The translations under genes were made by a program, and so were the position numbers. Positions 10,935-22,229 of a stretch of 64,000 nt of DNA are shown piece after piece. Each line of letters opens with the position of its first letter. The first letter of the stretch is position 1. The stretch covers positions 1,003,762-1,067,761 of the forward strand of contig NW_027192195.1 of assembly GCF_041956535.1 (NCBI RefSeq), in the 5' to 3' direction. This DNA comes from Calcarisporiella thermophila CBS 279.70. Its lineage: Eukaryota > Calcarisporiellomycota. The notes under the pieces were generated by a model. The model was not told the origin of the DNA and made no database searches. It saw nothing but the letters and a program-made list of their open reading frames with translations.

Positions 10935-11824
10935 ATGACTATGGAACCTATTAACAAGGAAAGCGTCAAAGAAACAGACCATGGCCATCAAATGTTGGTC
11001 AAACGACAATTAGACTCAAGATGCTCCTCTCCCTTCTCCCGCGTGGATTCTCCCATTGACCTGGACGGCCTTAGTTGGCCAAGTAAGCCTCTAGCCCCCA
11101 CCTATTAATAAGCATGAGTATGACGTTAACCTTCTTTATTGATAAGGCGTCGGAACGAGAGAGCGCTTGGAGGAATCCCCGGAACAGCGTGCTGAACGCA
11201 CCCGCAAAATTGCAGACGCTGTGCGCACCATTCTCACTTGCCTTGGTGAAGATCCAGAGCGGGAGGGTCTCCTCAAGACCCCTGAACGATATGCCGAGGC
11301 CCTTTTGTTTTTCTCTCGGGGCTACGAGCAGAACCTCACCCAGGTCCTGAATAGTGCGGTATTTGACGAAGACCACGATGAGATGGTCATTGTGCGCAAT
11401 GTAGAGGTGTTTTCCCTCTGTGAGCATCATATGGTTCCATTCACTGGGCGTGTGCATATTGGATACATTCCAAATAGAAAAGTGGTTGGACTAAGTAAGC
11501 TTGCCCGAATTGCGGAAATGTTCAGTAGGAGATTGCAAGTGCAAGAGCGCATGACAAAACAAATTGCAACCTCGTTGATGGAAGTACTAAAACCTCAAGG
11601 TGTTGCCGTTGTGATGGAGGCCTCGTAAGTATTTCGTTTCATCCCACCTATCCTTTCTCTCCTTCGAGCCATAGTCTTATTTGGTATATTTACGCAGGCA
11701 CTTGTGCATGGTCATGCGCGGCGTTCAGAAACCGGGCAGCACCACCATCACCAGCTGCATGATGGGCGTGTTTAGGACAGATCCTCGAACTCGCGAAGAA
11801 TTCATGACTCATATTCGCGGTTAA
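10935..11824 (+). CDS. FOL2: GTP cyclohydrolase I
   Basis: Exons 10935..11082, 11147..11624 and 11698..11824 give 250 aa (yeast Fol2 is 243). The first ~50 residues are a non-conserved leader. The core begins at [14 protein letters not shown] and continues with [13 protein letters not shown], the zinc and active-site motif [30 protein letters not shown] and [13 protein letters not shown]. The third exon adds the second zinc Cys in [15 protein letters not shown] and ends [10 protein letters not shown]. It converts GTP to 7,8-dihydroneopterin triphosphate, the first step to folate and tetrahydrobiopterin. It is a toroidal homodecamer in known cases. All catalytic residues are present. Confidence 0.96.
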
Positions 11825-12520
11825 AATGAATATTATATCAGCAAAATGATCAAAAAAAAATCATCGAGAGATCATTTTATAGATGTGTTGCACCATGTAT
11901 CATATATACTCTTTGTCCTTTTTCTTCCGTTGAAGAGCGATTCATGTATTTTATCTTTATCTATTCTCAATTTGTTCAACAAGACTCTATCTGGTCAGCA
12001 TCCCCCCATTTTTGACAGGAAACGCCCTAGAAATGGGCTGTTTAGGTTACAAAAAATTTTACACAAGGTTTTCAGTGCTGAGTGAGATTCCAGGTTAAGT
12101 CTTAAGTGTGTTAAGAAATAACATGGGCTAAGACTTTATCGGACACGGCGGAAACTTTTCACCTTGGTTACAAATAGTGCATCCTTACTCTTGCAAAACC
12201 TCACGAACTGGGGGGGGGGTTCCAATTCCGTTTCATATAATCAGATTTCACCCCCGGCTTAAAGTCTGACTCAAAGTGAACAGTACTGAGGATCGCGATT
12301 TTTTTTTGCCTAGAGATACCCTTCTATGAATTCAGGCACTCTATGGAGTCTGTATTATGGCTCTGCGTTGATTAAATTAAAATACAAATTCGAACTCAGG
12401 GGATAATCTAAACTCTCGTGATCAATATTATAGAATTGAGAAGCAAGTTATATTCAACCTATATGGCGTCAGATTGGTAAGAGCAATTGGCGTCCTAGGA
12501 CGATATGTACAATAGCAGCA
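11825..12520. other. Convergent spacer, cyclohydrolase / surface protein
   Basis: AT-rich 696 bp between two gene ends with a short G run at 12211-12220. No coding signal. Confidence 0.5.
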
Positions 12521-13282
12521 TTAGACGATGACCATCAACAACGATAAAATGAACATAAAGTAAGTGATAAAGCTCAGTTGCCATCGCTCTGCAGTCCCAC
12601 TCCATGATGCCATCGTTTTAGCTAACTCATCTGTCGTTGGCGCCACCGTCCGCAGGCTAAATATGCACCGTTCTTCCGCGGAGCTGTCGAACCCACTCTC
12701 TAGCATCAAGCCAAAAGTTTCCTTGCCCTCGTGGATCAATTTGGTTGCATCTACCCCATTTGTGCACGACGACCGGAGCTTCAGAGTCACGTTGCAGGGC
12801 GCGTTGAATTGAGGATCTGAGCTGAAAAGTACCGCATTTGTCGTGGAGAGGGGGCATGGAAGCACAATGGTGACATTGTAAGCTTGTGTACTCTCAGGTA
12901 GGGTCGGGTAAGTCCAGACTTCAGTTAAGATACGATTCGTGGAATTGAAGCCCGTGGGTGAAGGATAACCCGAGCTAGAGGAGGCGGTGGTTATTAGAAG
13001 GGTGGTTGGAAAAGGCAGTGAAGGGGTGATGGTATTAGCCGTTGCCGCCTGGGATGAGGTTGGGGTGACCAAGGATGGCGATGTTGTTTGTGCGATGACA
13101 TTATTATTGTTAGAAATCGATGTAGGAGCTGCGGTGGGTGTGGCCGTCACAACCTCCCTCAATATTTCTTGAGCTTCCCCCTGCTGGCGTCGGTATTCGA
13201 TTACATTGGCATGAGCTTCAAAAAAAGCTATGGAAAAGAAAAGAAGAATAAGAGTAGCTCGAGAGAGTGACCTTCGACTCAT
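12521..13282 (-). CDS. Predicted secreted, GPI-type Ser/Thr-rich surface protein, unknown family
   Basis: Single exon, 253 aa. Residues 1-25 form a signal peptide (basic start, then ATLILLFFSIAFF, cleaved near AHA). Residues about 45-115 are a Thr/Ser/Pro-rich stalk suited to O-mannosylation. The following ~100 residues contain four Cys (in LPCPL, APCNVTL, SSCTNG and ERCIF) and N-glycosylation sequons (NST and two NVT). The protein ends directly after a hydrophobic stretch (FITYFMFILSLLMVIV) preceded by small residues (WSGTAE), the layout of a GPI-attachment signal. It is probably a cell-wall or plasma-membrane protein. I do not recognise the family. A type I membrane protein is the alternative. 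Confidence 0.75.
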   Translation of the reverse strand: MSRRSLSRATLILLFFSIAFFEAHANVIEYRRQQGEAQEILREVVTATPTAAPTSISNNNNVIAQTTSPSLVTPTSSQAATANTITPSLPFPTTLLITTASSSSGYPSPTGFNSTNRILTEVWTYPTLPESTQAYNVTIVLPCPLSTTNAVLFSSDPQFNAPCNVTLKLRSSCTNGVDATKLIHEGKETFGLMLESGFDSSAEERCIFSLRTVAPTTDELAKTMASWSGTAERWQLSFITYFMFILSLLMVIV

Positions 13283-14272
13283 TATCCAGATAGGGGTATT
13301 GCGACCTGAACTATTAGTGCGGCCGAGTGTATCTGTAAAGGAGTTCGAAATGCTAGATAAAAAAATGAAAGAATGGTATCGGCGCGGTCCCCAATATATA
13401 CATCTCGTAAAAGATTCCGAACTATTTATTGTTCGATCGGAACTCTCGGGGGAGTCTCGTAGAATTAGAAATTTTCATAGGCCATGAATTTCCCCGCGAT
13501 TTTGAACGGTTTTTAAATTCAATCAACCAGTTCACTTAAAAATCAATCAGAAATACACTGCTCTAAATAGATAGAAATTTTGGATGATTAGCTTCCGAAA
13601 AATATAAAATCAAGCAACCTCAATATACTTAATATGCTCATAACAATCTACTCTATTTTTGGTAAATTGGGCATGCCATTGCTCCAGAGCCATTGGTTTA
13701 TCTTAGGGCATGTAATGGAGAATCGCGACTTTGGTCAACCTGGGTGATATTGTTGGTTAGGTCTAGGGGTAGGGTCTAACATAATACATATAGTTGACTT
13801 TTAATTGAAATAACCCATCTGTCAAATCTGGCTTTCTGTCACGTCCATGCAAGGTAAATAAATTAATTCTTGACCTCATCACCCTGGATACTATTCATGA
13901 GAGGAACCGAAACTCACAGCATCAGATATTAAAAAATCTATAAGCCTTTCACGCTTTCAATGCTAAAACCATGTTATTAGCATGCCGCTTTAAGCTAGAG
14001 AATATCTCTTCCCCCCCTTTTTTAACATGATTACCATTTAACTAACAATTTGACGCAAACGAAGGAGATATCCAAATGATGGACATCGAGTAATGTCACT
14101 GTGATGGAATAAATTTGGCTGTAAAAAAATAGATTGATTATAGCTGAACGGGAGAAGAGTGTTTTGGAAGAAAGAGGGGAAGTACAAAAGCAAAGAGTAT
14201 GTTTCCTCACTTTACTGAGGGAATAAAAATGGGAGCATAAGAAAAAAACAAAGAGACGCTGGCCATGGGATG
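13283..14272. other. Intergenic AT-rich spacer
   Basis: 990 bp between the surface-protein promoter and the RFC5 3' end. The surface gene's upstream region is at 13283-13500. I see nothing else recognisable. Confidence 0.45.
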
Positions 14273-15899
14273 CTATTTTGTCTCCTTCTCGGCCAGATCA
14301 ACCGCTATTTTGAAAGCCCCAATCAGTGCCGTGGTTTGTATCTTCTCTGTGCCACCCTGTGCCAACCGATATTCTAGTTCTGCGAGTTTTTCGAAGAGAT
14401 AGATCCTCGCTGGGCCGGGGAATCCGATTTGTTCAACAAACTCGTGCACCTCTGTGATGATATCCTGCAGTGCCATGCCCTTCTCAGTTTTCATCTTCGA
14501 AATATCTATTCAAAACGAAATGAGTCAAAGGAAATAGAGTAAGCCGCGCCTCCCTCGGGTCCCGGGAATCAAGAATACTACTCACTGGAGTATGCAGTTG
14601 TGAATTCGTTCTGGAGCATCCAGTCGACAATTTGCTGAATATCACGCGGGTGAGGATTTCCTGTACAGCTATAGATTTCAGATTCGTCGATGCGGTCGTA
14701 GGCAGCGTGCGCAGACTACCGGTTTATACCCGATCCAAATAAATACAAAGATTAGAGATGGATGACATCCGAGGAATTCAGAGTTGTTAGAAGCTCTCTA
14801 CCTGTAGTACATTGAGAGCTCGTCGCATGTCACCATTCGTCAGTTTAAGCAGTGCTCTCTTCCCATCCTCTGTTATGTTAACCCTAACCATATAGGAAAT
14901 AAATTGTCAAGTGGCATGCCAAGGTATCGCTTGGGATATTTCAATACCCTTCTTGCTGAACTATATAATTTAAGCGTGATTCGATCTGGTTAATCTCGAG
15001 AGGAGCAAAGCGAAATCGTGTGCATCGAGACTGGATGGCAGGGATTATTTTTGAAACATAGTTGCAAATGATGCAGAATCGAACGTTTCTGGTATATTTC
15101 TCGATAACTACCACAAGAAATGTGGGTTAAGAGGCAACCTCACCGTCCCTATCAACACAAATATTCACCTCTCCTCAGAGCAGCCTGTGCAGCCTGTGTC
15201 ATAGAATCGGCCTCATCGAGGATGATAAGTTTGAAACCCGAACTAATATCCATGGAGACTGGTCAATACTACGGAGCTACTCTCCAGAAACCTTATTTAT
15301 GTTCACCTGAAGATCGTGCGAGTGCTTGCAAATCCTTTGATCTGTTCTCTTACAACATCAATTCCACGCTCATCGGAAGCATTCAACTAGAGTAGCAGAA
15401 TATTAAAAGTAGGAAAATGAGGTTGGGAACATGGCTCTATTTTACCTCCAAAACCATGGATCTCCATTGAGCCCCGTATAACTTGCGTGCACATGCGAGA
15501 ATAGTAGAGGTTTTACCCGTACCAGGGGGACCATAAAAAAGAAGATGTGGTAACCGATTCTCATCAATAAATCGCTCGACTACAATAAATAAAAGAGACA
15601 AATAATGTGAGCACTGGATTAACGAGCGTGCCATCACGACGATAGTAGAGAAAAGAATTACTTGTAGAGGTGATATCCCTTTGCGAGACCAGATCTTCGA
15701 GTTTCTGAGGGCGATATTTCTCGACCCTAACGTTGATTGGATATATTATTCATTTATTCTATCTAATGGAATGTAGAAATAAATTGGTGAATTACCAAGG
15801 TAAATGCCCATTTAACATTGGCTCTGTCATTTTTCCTTTTCCTTTATTCACGCTGGAAATGGAGTTTGCGTTCGTATCGATATCCATTGAATCTGCCAT
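14273..15899 (-). CDS. RFC5: Replication factor C small subunit (human RFC5 / yeast Rfc3)
   Basis: Nine exons: 15899..15796, 15726..15662, 15579..15446, 15386..15307, 15242..15169, 15107..14948, 14883..14802, 14715..14586 and 14505..14273, giving 353 aa. AAA+ motifs are all present: [15 protein letters not shown], Walker [44 protein letters not shown], Walker [11 protein letters not shown] and the arginine-finger SRC motif in [10 protein letters not shown]. Sensor 2 region [10 protein letters not shown] and YSCTGNPHP follow. The SRC box and the FASTRTIF insert identify the Rfc3/RFC5 type. The subunit helps load PCNA at primer ends. It is the most intron-dense small gene here. The upstream MCB-type sites fit S-phase expression. 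Confidence 0.97.
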
Positions 15900-16120
15900 T
15901 GTGAATTTATTTTCTGGATCTACCCCTATTTTTTTTAGAGTAATAATGGTGTGACGCGCTCGAAAAATTAAACGCGTTAACTTTGGCCGCAGCATTTTGA
16001 CCGAAGGATACCCTTATTGCCCCTCTTGACCTTTCAACTCATGCTACATTTTGCTTCTCATCCTCTCCATGATTACAAACTCTCCAATCTAGAGAGCTCA
16101 CAGGAGCAATCATGCCAGCC
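15842..16120. repeat. Copy A of a duplicated divergent promoter (RFC5 side intact)
   Basis: This segment aligns with 22230-22545 in the same orientation. The best core is a stretch reading gacgcgctcgaaaaatta then aacgcgtta (from about 15953), matched at 22334 with one change, followed by ccgcagca in both. Flanks also match: ctggaaatgga on the RFC5 side, and ctctccatgattacaaact against ctctccataatcacaaact on the other. Both end in ATGCCAGCC. Copy A retains the RFC5 first exon. The rightward gene is broken soon after its start. Confidence 0.85.
15953..15977. promoter_or_regulatory. MluI cell-cycle box pair upstream of RFC5
   Basis: GACGCG at 15953-15958 and a perfect ACGCGT at 15972-15977, about 55-80 bp upstream of the RFC5 start. 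MBF/DSC1 binds ACGCGT in ascomycete yeasts and drives G1/S genes including replication factors. The pair and its spacing are kept in copy B (22334-22358), which supports function. Confidence 0.6.
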
Positions 16121-16160
16121 AAGTTTTTTTTCTTGAACACTAATTGCCTCTCTAAGATCT
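16112..16160 (+). pseudogene. Start-codon relic of the Cys-rich gene found intact at 22535
   Basis: ATGCCAGCC at 16112 encodes MPA, as in the gene at 22535. The frame then diverges into a T run and reaches a stop after about 16 codons. Beyond this I find no clear similarity up to 16462. The call depends on the conserved upstream promoter copy. Confidence 0.55.
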
Positions 16161-16462
16161 AGTCGTTGTATGAATTTGGTCGTCACATCATTCCAAACTG
16201 ACTTTGGTCAAGGAATTAATGCATAATCTAGGCACTCCTTACCCAACATCACCGAAAACCTCTGCTGAAATAGCGCGGTTCTCTACTTTTCAAATCCCTC
16301 ACAGTAGTGAACAATGTCACTGAACATTGGTTGTCCTTAGGAAGGATGTCATTCTAGGTGCAATTCTTGTTTGCACGCATACAATTTCATCAGATGGACT
16401 TTATTTCAAAATTTTCTATGACATACAATCTATATTTAGTTCAAATAAATATACAGGGTCTA
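16161..16462. other. MFS transporter 3' flank
   Basis: AT-rich 300 bp. It may contain further decayed sequence of the duplicated Cys-rich gene, but I cannot align it by eye. Confidence 0.4.
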
Positions 16463-18368
16463 TTAAGGAAGCGGTTTGGAATCCGGCTCAACCGCTGAGG
16501 TCTCCGCTGCTTCTCCCATGAAAAGAGCGGTGTTGAACCCGTTCTTCTCGAGGTAGAGTCTAAAGTCTTCGTCTTCTCTTTCCAAAGATTCGGGCTGGAT
16601 GTTTGGAACACAGAAATACGCAACAATACCTGCAAGAATAGCCAGGCTGCTCGAGAAGAGGAACGAGCCGCGCTCGCCAACCGCGCTCACCATAGGTGAG
16701 AAGGCAGCTGTGCCAACCGTAGCACCGATTTTGCCAATAGCTTTGCAAAATGCACATAGTGAGTTTGCGAACCAAGATGTTACCCCACCACACCACATTC
16801 CCAAGCCACACTTACCTGCAGATATGCCATACGCTGTCCCACGTACCGCAGTTGGGTAAACTTCGGTAGACACCAGCCCAATCTAAGAAAAGGTTAAAAC
16901 ATGGAGTCAGGTCAGATTTTTAGGTTTGCCTTATATCCAATCATACCATATCTCCCGGGCCGAGCTCGCCAAGCATTAGGAAGATGCCATACATGACAAC
17001 AAACATTGGGAAACAGTTAATTACAAGAAGATTCAAGCATCCACCCAATATCAGACCAACACACCCTTGACTTATAAAACCAAGGGCCATGGTGTTCTTA
17101 CGCCCTAGTCTATCAGAGAGCAGAGCGCCTGCAATGGCACCCGGCAAATACATTGCATAGAGCAACGTATTCCAACCTTTGAGAAAGAGAGTATTAAGTT
17201 AGAGAGGGGTGGATGGCGGGGGGGCAAATGGGGATTAGAATCGCATACCAGCCGTCTGTTTTAAAGAGTTATCCGGCACTACAACCGAGAGAATAGTGGA
17301 TGAGAATACACCACTTGGATATGAGATGAAATCGTAAAAAAACCATAACCCCCCCGTGATCAATAGTCGGGGCCAGTACCGCTTGATGATAAGCCAATAG
17401 GGTACCTTGCGCTTGAGCGACGACTTCCGGAATCGGGTAGTGTCGGACATCTTCAACCGGACTAAAGAGGGAAGAGAGAAGCATGAGATCCAAACTCGGT
17501 TGAGGGTCTAAGCAAACACAGAGATGAAATCTTACACCAAAGAACGCTAAGCGGGGGCACCACCCCAAGGCCCAGACACAGGCGCCAGTTTGGTTCAAGC
17601 TGCTGCTCACCAAAGATTGCCAGAAGAATCAAAGGCACGAAGGCCGACACAACGTAGCCAAGGTCAATCACGAAGTTAGTCACCATAATGAATAGTAACC
17701 CACGTCTTCCGGGCACCACTTCATCCGCCGACTCTGCGGCACTGGTACTAGAGCATGGATATTCACCACTAAAATGGATAAAATGTATCGGTCAGCAACT
17801 CTTCTCACTCATCTTTTAACAGAGGGCCAAAGGGCCAAATAGCTCCAACTTACCCTACTCCTACGCCAAGGATACCACGAGAGATGACGAGCATCCAGAA
17901 TAGACCCTCGGGTGTGGAGCCACTACTGGCTGCACTCAAGGCGGCCCCGACGATAACGAGGATTGTGGTAGAAATAAGTCCAACTTTGCGGCCAATTCGG
18001 TCACAGATAAGACCAAATCCGACTTGTCCTATTAGCGCCCCCACGAACAATGCGTAGGAAATCCGAGATGCAACCTCTGGAGTGAAGACATCAGTTCCAT
18101 ATATCAATTTCAAGAGAACTTGTGCAAAAGAGATAATGCCCGATTGATATCCGTCTGAAAACAATGCGAAAGCAGAGAAGATAGTTACAAATATGGCATT
18201 AGAGCGCGAGCGGGATCGAAGAGCTTGGTTTGCATCCCCTTTCAATTTAGAATCCTCATTTTGCGGGGCAACCGCATCAGCCTTCTTGGGCAGCTCATCG
18301 GGAAGGGATGGGATGTTGGGTGACTGTGTGAAGTCTTTAAGGAGACCACTCTGGCTGGAACTTGTCAT
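16463..18368 (-). CDS. MFS transporter of the phosphate / glycerophosphodiester (Pho84-Git1) type
   Basis: Six exons: 18368..17854, 17768..17536, 17461..17249, 17176..16947, 16882..16816 and 16740..16463, giving 511 aa. Twelve membrane helices can be traced around two copies of the MFS A-motif (CDRIGRKVG and SDRLGRKNT). Family marks are SDGYQSGIISF in helix 1, GVGGGEYPCSSTSAAE in helix 4, GGLWFFYDFISYPSG in helix 7 and ELGPGDM before STEVYPTAVRGTAYGI. GGEYP and the FYDFISYPSG segment are closest to Git1-like glycerophosphoinositol/glycerophosphocholine permeases. Inorganic phosphate or organic acid is possible. The N-terminal ~50 residues are cytosolic and Ser/Pro-rich. It is a plasma-membrane H+ symporter by family. 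Confidence 0.88.
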
Positions 18369-19373
18369 GAGACCTGCAATATAACCCTTTGAAGTAATGC
18401 CAATATGGAGAACTGCTGCCCGGGGGTGGATAAAAGTAAGGGGAAAGCGCTTTTGTATTCTGCAACCTCAGACAAGACTTTTTATATTGTCCCTGATCGG
18501 GGACAAATCAATGGGTACAGCATCCACTCCAACCAATAAAAACGTGTTGGTTTTCTCCGCGACTGCTTTATGTCATGGAAAGAGATGGAAGTTGAGGTAT
18601 GAGAGCCTAGCAAAAGAGTCTAAGCATGCCTTCCAAGGCTTGCGCTCAGTAGTACTAACATATGGCGACATGCAGCGGGGCCGCGTCGCACCTGCTACGG
18701 AGAGCGTGCGGAAAACGTGTCTCAGTGGGAGGAAGACGAAAGCTCTTGGCTACATTACCTCAGCGGGTTGCGATCACAGCCAAGACATCGACATGTAGGG
18801 AAAGGAGAGGCAGCACACCTCGATAGCTTTTGATTGCACACTCGGTTTCCTCCGAGTAAATGGAACCGCCCACGTGCTGATGTAACTCCACGGGGGTGGA
18901 ACTACAATCTATTGCGAATTCCCTTTCTCTTCCCCAGGCTGCTTCTGAGTAGAGGGGAATGGCATGGGGCCTCGGAGGGGGCACGTCATAGAAACGCCTG
19001 CATCCCATTGGATAGGGACGAAGAGAGGAGTCATTGTTTGAGAGAAGGGGGCGAAGCCCAAGAGGAAACCCGTCATGGTCTCTTCCCATCATGCAAGTCG
19101 CTGCAACCCGAACCTTAAGAGTAGAATCGGATCATATTGAACCTTGCATTGCCTCTGGAACAATCCAATTTCGATGACGCTTCTGTGACCAGTTCCTTCC
19201 CCAGCCATAATTCATTGGGCCGCCATAGAACCCTTTCCATATGCGAACTGGGAATTAACCCTATTTCGGAATCATGATCATTCGGGGATGGACCAAACAG
19301 AAGATATGGAACTTAAGCCTTCAGACGCATTTTATTGAATAATACAAGAAGCAATGGAAGCGGAAAAATACAC
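18369..19373. other. Promoter region of the MFS transporter and GST 3' flank
   Basis: About 1 kb. ORFs on both strands have no family features. The region contains the CACGTGGG element listed separately. The GST 3' end carries an AATAAA-type motif around 19333 on the minus strand. Confidence 0.45.
18869..18876 (-). promoter_or_regulatory. CACGTGGG element, Pho4-type site
   Basis: CACGTGGG on the minus strand, about 500 bp upstream of the MFS transporter start and on its coding strand. This exact octamer is the high-affinity Pho4 site in yeast phosphate-responsive promoters. It would fit control of a phosphate or glycerophosphodiester transporter. It is a single site, so the function is inferred. 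Confidence 0.4.
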
Positions 19374-20086
19374 TTATGAACTAAAGAAGTTTTGCTCGGT
19401 GAGGCGTTGCACAGCCTTGGTGCTCTTCACGGCCTCATTGAGTTTGACCAATGCCGGGGTCTTTTCGCTGTTGACAATGGTCTGGAATACTTCCTCGCCA
19501 AGGACATTCTGGAGCAATCCAAGGATGGCAAACGCATGGATGTCAGCGACAGTGAATTTGTCCTTAAGGTAGTGACCATTGCTGGAGTTCTTCTTGAGGA
19601 GGCGCTCGTGATAGGGAATGAGCTTCTCAGCACTTTCTTGCAGAGTCTTCTTGCCGGCTGCCTTCTTCTCCTCCTCCTTCGCAAAGAAGACATGATGCAA
19701 TGCGGTGGCAAGCAAGTCATTCAGCGAATCAATCACCGACTCCACAAAGGCAGTTTCATCGCTATCGTCCCCGAGCAGGCCGTGTTCACGCGCGAGATAC
19801 CGACTGATGGCATTGGATTCGGCAATTTCAACGCGCTTGCCATCGGGCTTGGTGACATAGAGGATAGGGAGACGGCCGAAAATGGTGTCGGGTTTCTCGG
19901 ATTCCCAGCTCTGGGGATGCTTAAGGGTATAATCGGCCTAGTAAAAGGAGGGAAGCGGAATTGGTGGTGTTGGAAAGGCAGTCCAATGAAAGTAAATACA
20001 TTAACGGTCTCAAGGAGGATGCGAATGGTGCGAGAAAGGCCAGCAACGTTGAAGTAGTAGAGCTCGTATTTGTTTTGAGAAGCCAT
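19374..20086 (-). CDS. Glutathione S-transferase (sigma-like)
   Basis: Exons 20086..20000 and 19937..19374 give 216 aa. The N-terminal thioredoxin-fold half shows KYELYYFNVAGLSRTIRILLE, the early Tyr (residues 8-11) that activates glutathione, GRLPILYV with the cis-Pro, and the glutathione-binding ESNAISRYLA motif. The helical C-terminal half contains the N-cap-like FTVADIHAFAIL. Length and motifs fit cytosolic sigma/alpha/mu-type GSTs. Expected role: conjugation of glutathione to electrophiles, peroxide detoxification or prostaglandin-like isomerisation. Substrate unknown. Confidence 0.9.
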
Positions 20087-22229
20087 TGATATTATTCTTT
20101 TGGTTCTTTTGTGAGGATTGGATGGGGGAAAAAATACGCAAACCCAAGGGGGGTATTTATAGCTAACTAGAATCCATGCAAAAAGCTCGGATCTGGATAA
20201 AATCAAAAGCCAGTAATGATTATTAATGCAATGACAATTCATTTTCACGGCCACCGTAATGAATCCATTTGAAGGACGCTTCTTACGGTAGCACAGCGTA
20301 GGAGTCCATCTTAAATCAAAAAAATATTGGATATTATTCCCCAGCGTGGTTTGCTCTGAAATCTGTCTATACAAAAGTCTAGAGGGTTCTTCGGTGGATT
20401 AGTAATAAGATTTAATGACGCAGATAGTCACAAGCGAGAAATTATCCCTTTCTTCAAAGCTATGCAAGAGAGTTTCTTGACTCACCCTTTGCATAACCCC
20501 CAACGTTGAGAACGCTTTGGCGCATTCGAGTTTAATTCCACTTTGGATCTGAAGAGTTACTTCAAGGCTCCAAACTGGATTTTGTATGGTTATTGTTTCA
20601 ATATATGGTTTGGAATGTTGAACAAGTTTGATATTCCTCAATAAGAAGGAATTATGCACTGTGCTTTGTGGAAGAGTGCTGTTCTAAAATGTAAGGAGGT
20701 GCCTGAGGAGAGAAAATAGGCACTAGGTCCTTCACACTACCATGGATATTGACCTTTGGCAAAGTGAAAACAGGTCTCCTTAGAGAAAGAATTCCCAATT
20801 CAGATACATCGCGTTTTTGTAAAAGAATGGCATTTGTATTTACATTATGATTCATTCATTCATTCATTCATTCATCCTTTCATTACAGGTACCGAGCTAT
20901 TTGCCTCGGTACATTGGTCAAGGTGGTGATTTTATACAAGCACTGACCCCTACGACATAAATGAAATTCTAATGAAGGTACTTTTTAAGGAATCGGGGTT
21001 GTCCAAATAGGATTAGTAGCCGCATAATCCGTGTAGGTTTAAAATAAATTGGATATCTACAAATAGAACGAGTTTGCTGGCTTGTGATGTTTTCATTGGC
21101 TTCTATAGCCGTAGCTACTAACAGAATGTACGTTATGTATTCAACGATTTGAGCCCATAGCAAGTTCGCCTGGCTTATTTCTAATAAAACAGGCGTGCAA
21201 TCATCCTCTTGCAAATATCCTTTCGAATATCATCTCATTTAGTCATCTAAAAACTACTTTACGCGCTTTATTAAAATTGAATCGAGCAATTTTCATTAGC
21301 ATACACAATATGTATTCTCCAGATCAATATGGCTTGGTAATTAGCTAATTTCGAAGCTCTCTTCAATTCTCTATCCGAAATATCTAGCCATATTCTTCGG
21401 TTAGTTAAAGCCGTAGTAACAGATATAGAATATTAAACTAACTTGAGATCTTGGGGGACAATTTTAAGGGAAAGATCTCCTTACCACTGTTCTTAGACTA
21501 TTTATACCTCATCCTATGACTTCTTCAATGTGTAGCCTCTAACACGAGTGAGGAGGTGAAAAAAATAATCTTATCTCATTGAGAATGGTGGCTAATATCT
21601 CGCTATCGCATTATCTGTACGGGACCGACGTTTCGATGGTTGCGAGCAAAGTATATTCAACTTAGTCTTATTGCATTGTATTATAGATTTGTATCTCCAG
21701 AAGGAGAAATACGAGCTTTTTGCGAATACCATCTATTGTAGCAGGCAACCAAGACCAATCCCTAACACACTAAGGGATAATGAAGATTGGTTTGGTTACG
21801 CAATAACGATGATTTGGATCGGATCGAATGCCAGCCCACGTCTGAGAATGGTCCCGTAAACATGGACTCTTCTCGTGCTTGTAACAGTTATTTTGAGTAC
21901 ATCTTTTCCTAAAGGAATAAAATCCACTCTCAAGATTCTTCAATTTAAAGTAAGTTTATCACATCCGTTGGTTAGCACTTTATCTAAATTAGCGGTAGCA
22001 TAAATTTGTCCATAGATTCAACATCGCTCATCAATGCGATGGTACTAGATCCGCATATATGCCAATTCAATCGACCATTTCATCTAGTATTACTAGCATT
22101 AGTACCATGGTTTTTGGAGATTGCAAGATTCACAGCATTCACTGGCCCAGCTGTGTATATCAATAAAAAATGTGGAAAGTAGGATATTGCTAAAGCTGAT
22201 AGCTATTCAATGCTGCATCCGTCCTTTTT
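20087..22229. other. Long AT-rich spacer with possible minus-strand coding relics
   Basis: 2.1 kb. The first ~300 bp are the GST promoter. On the minus strand 20855-20652 and 20659-20399 two abutting ORFs in different frames have coding-like composition (for example SLRRPVFTLPKV, then SGIKLECAKAFSTLGVMQRV) but match nothing I recognise. They may be a decayed gene or chance. A TTCA repeat lies at 20851-20875. If the duplication at 22230 once included all of RFC5, its body would lie here, but I cannot see RFC5 exons. Confidence 0.4.
20851..20875. repeat. (TTCA)6 microsatellite
   Basis: Six perfect TTCA units in AT-rich spacer. It overlaps the first codons of one relic ORF and has no evident role. 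Confidence 0.9.

Noticed and set aside
15900-15995. Longer RFC5 N-terminus from an upstream in-frame start
   Set aside because: It would translate the MCB-containing promoter. MADSMDID at 15899 gives the usual short leader before LPWVEKYRP.
18397-19118. ORFs of 94-133 codons between the MFS and GST genes
   Set aside because: No motifs and overlapping frames on both strands. The region fits a promoter and 3' flank.
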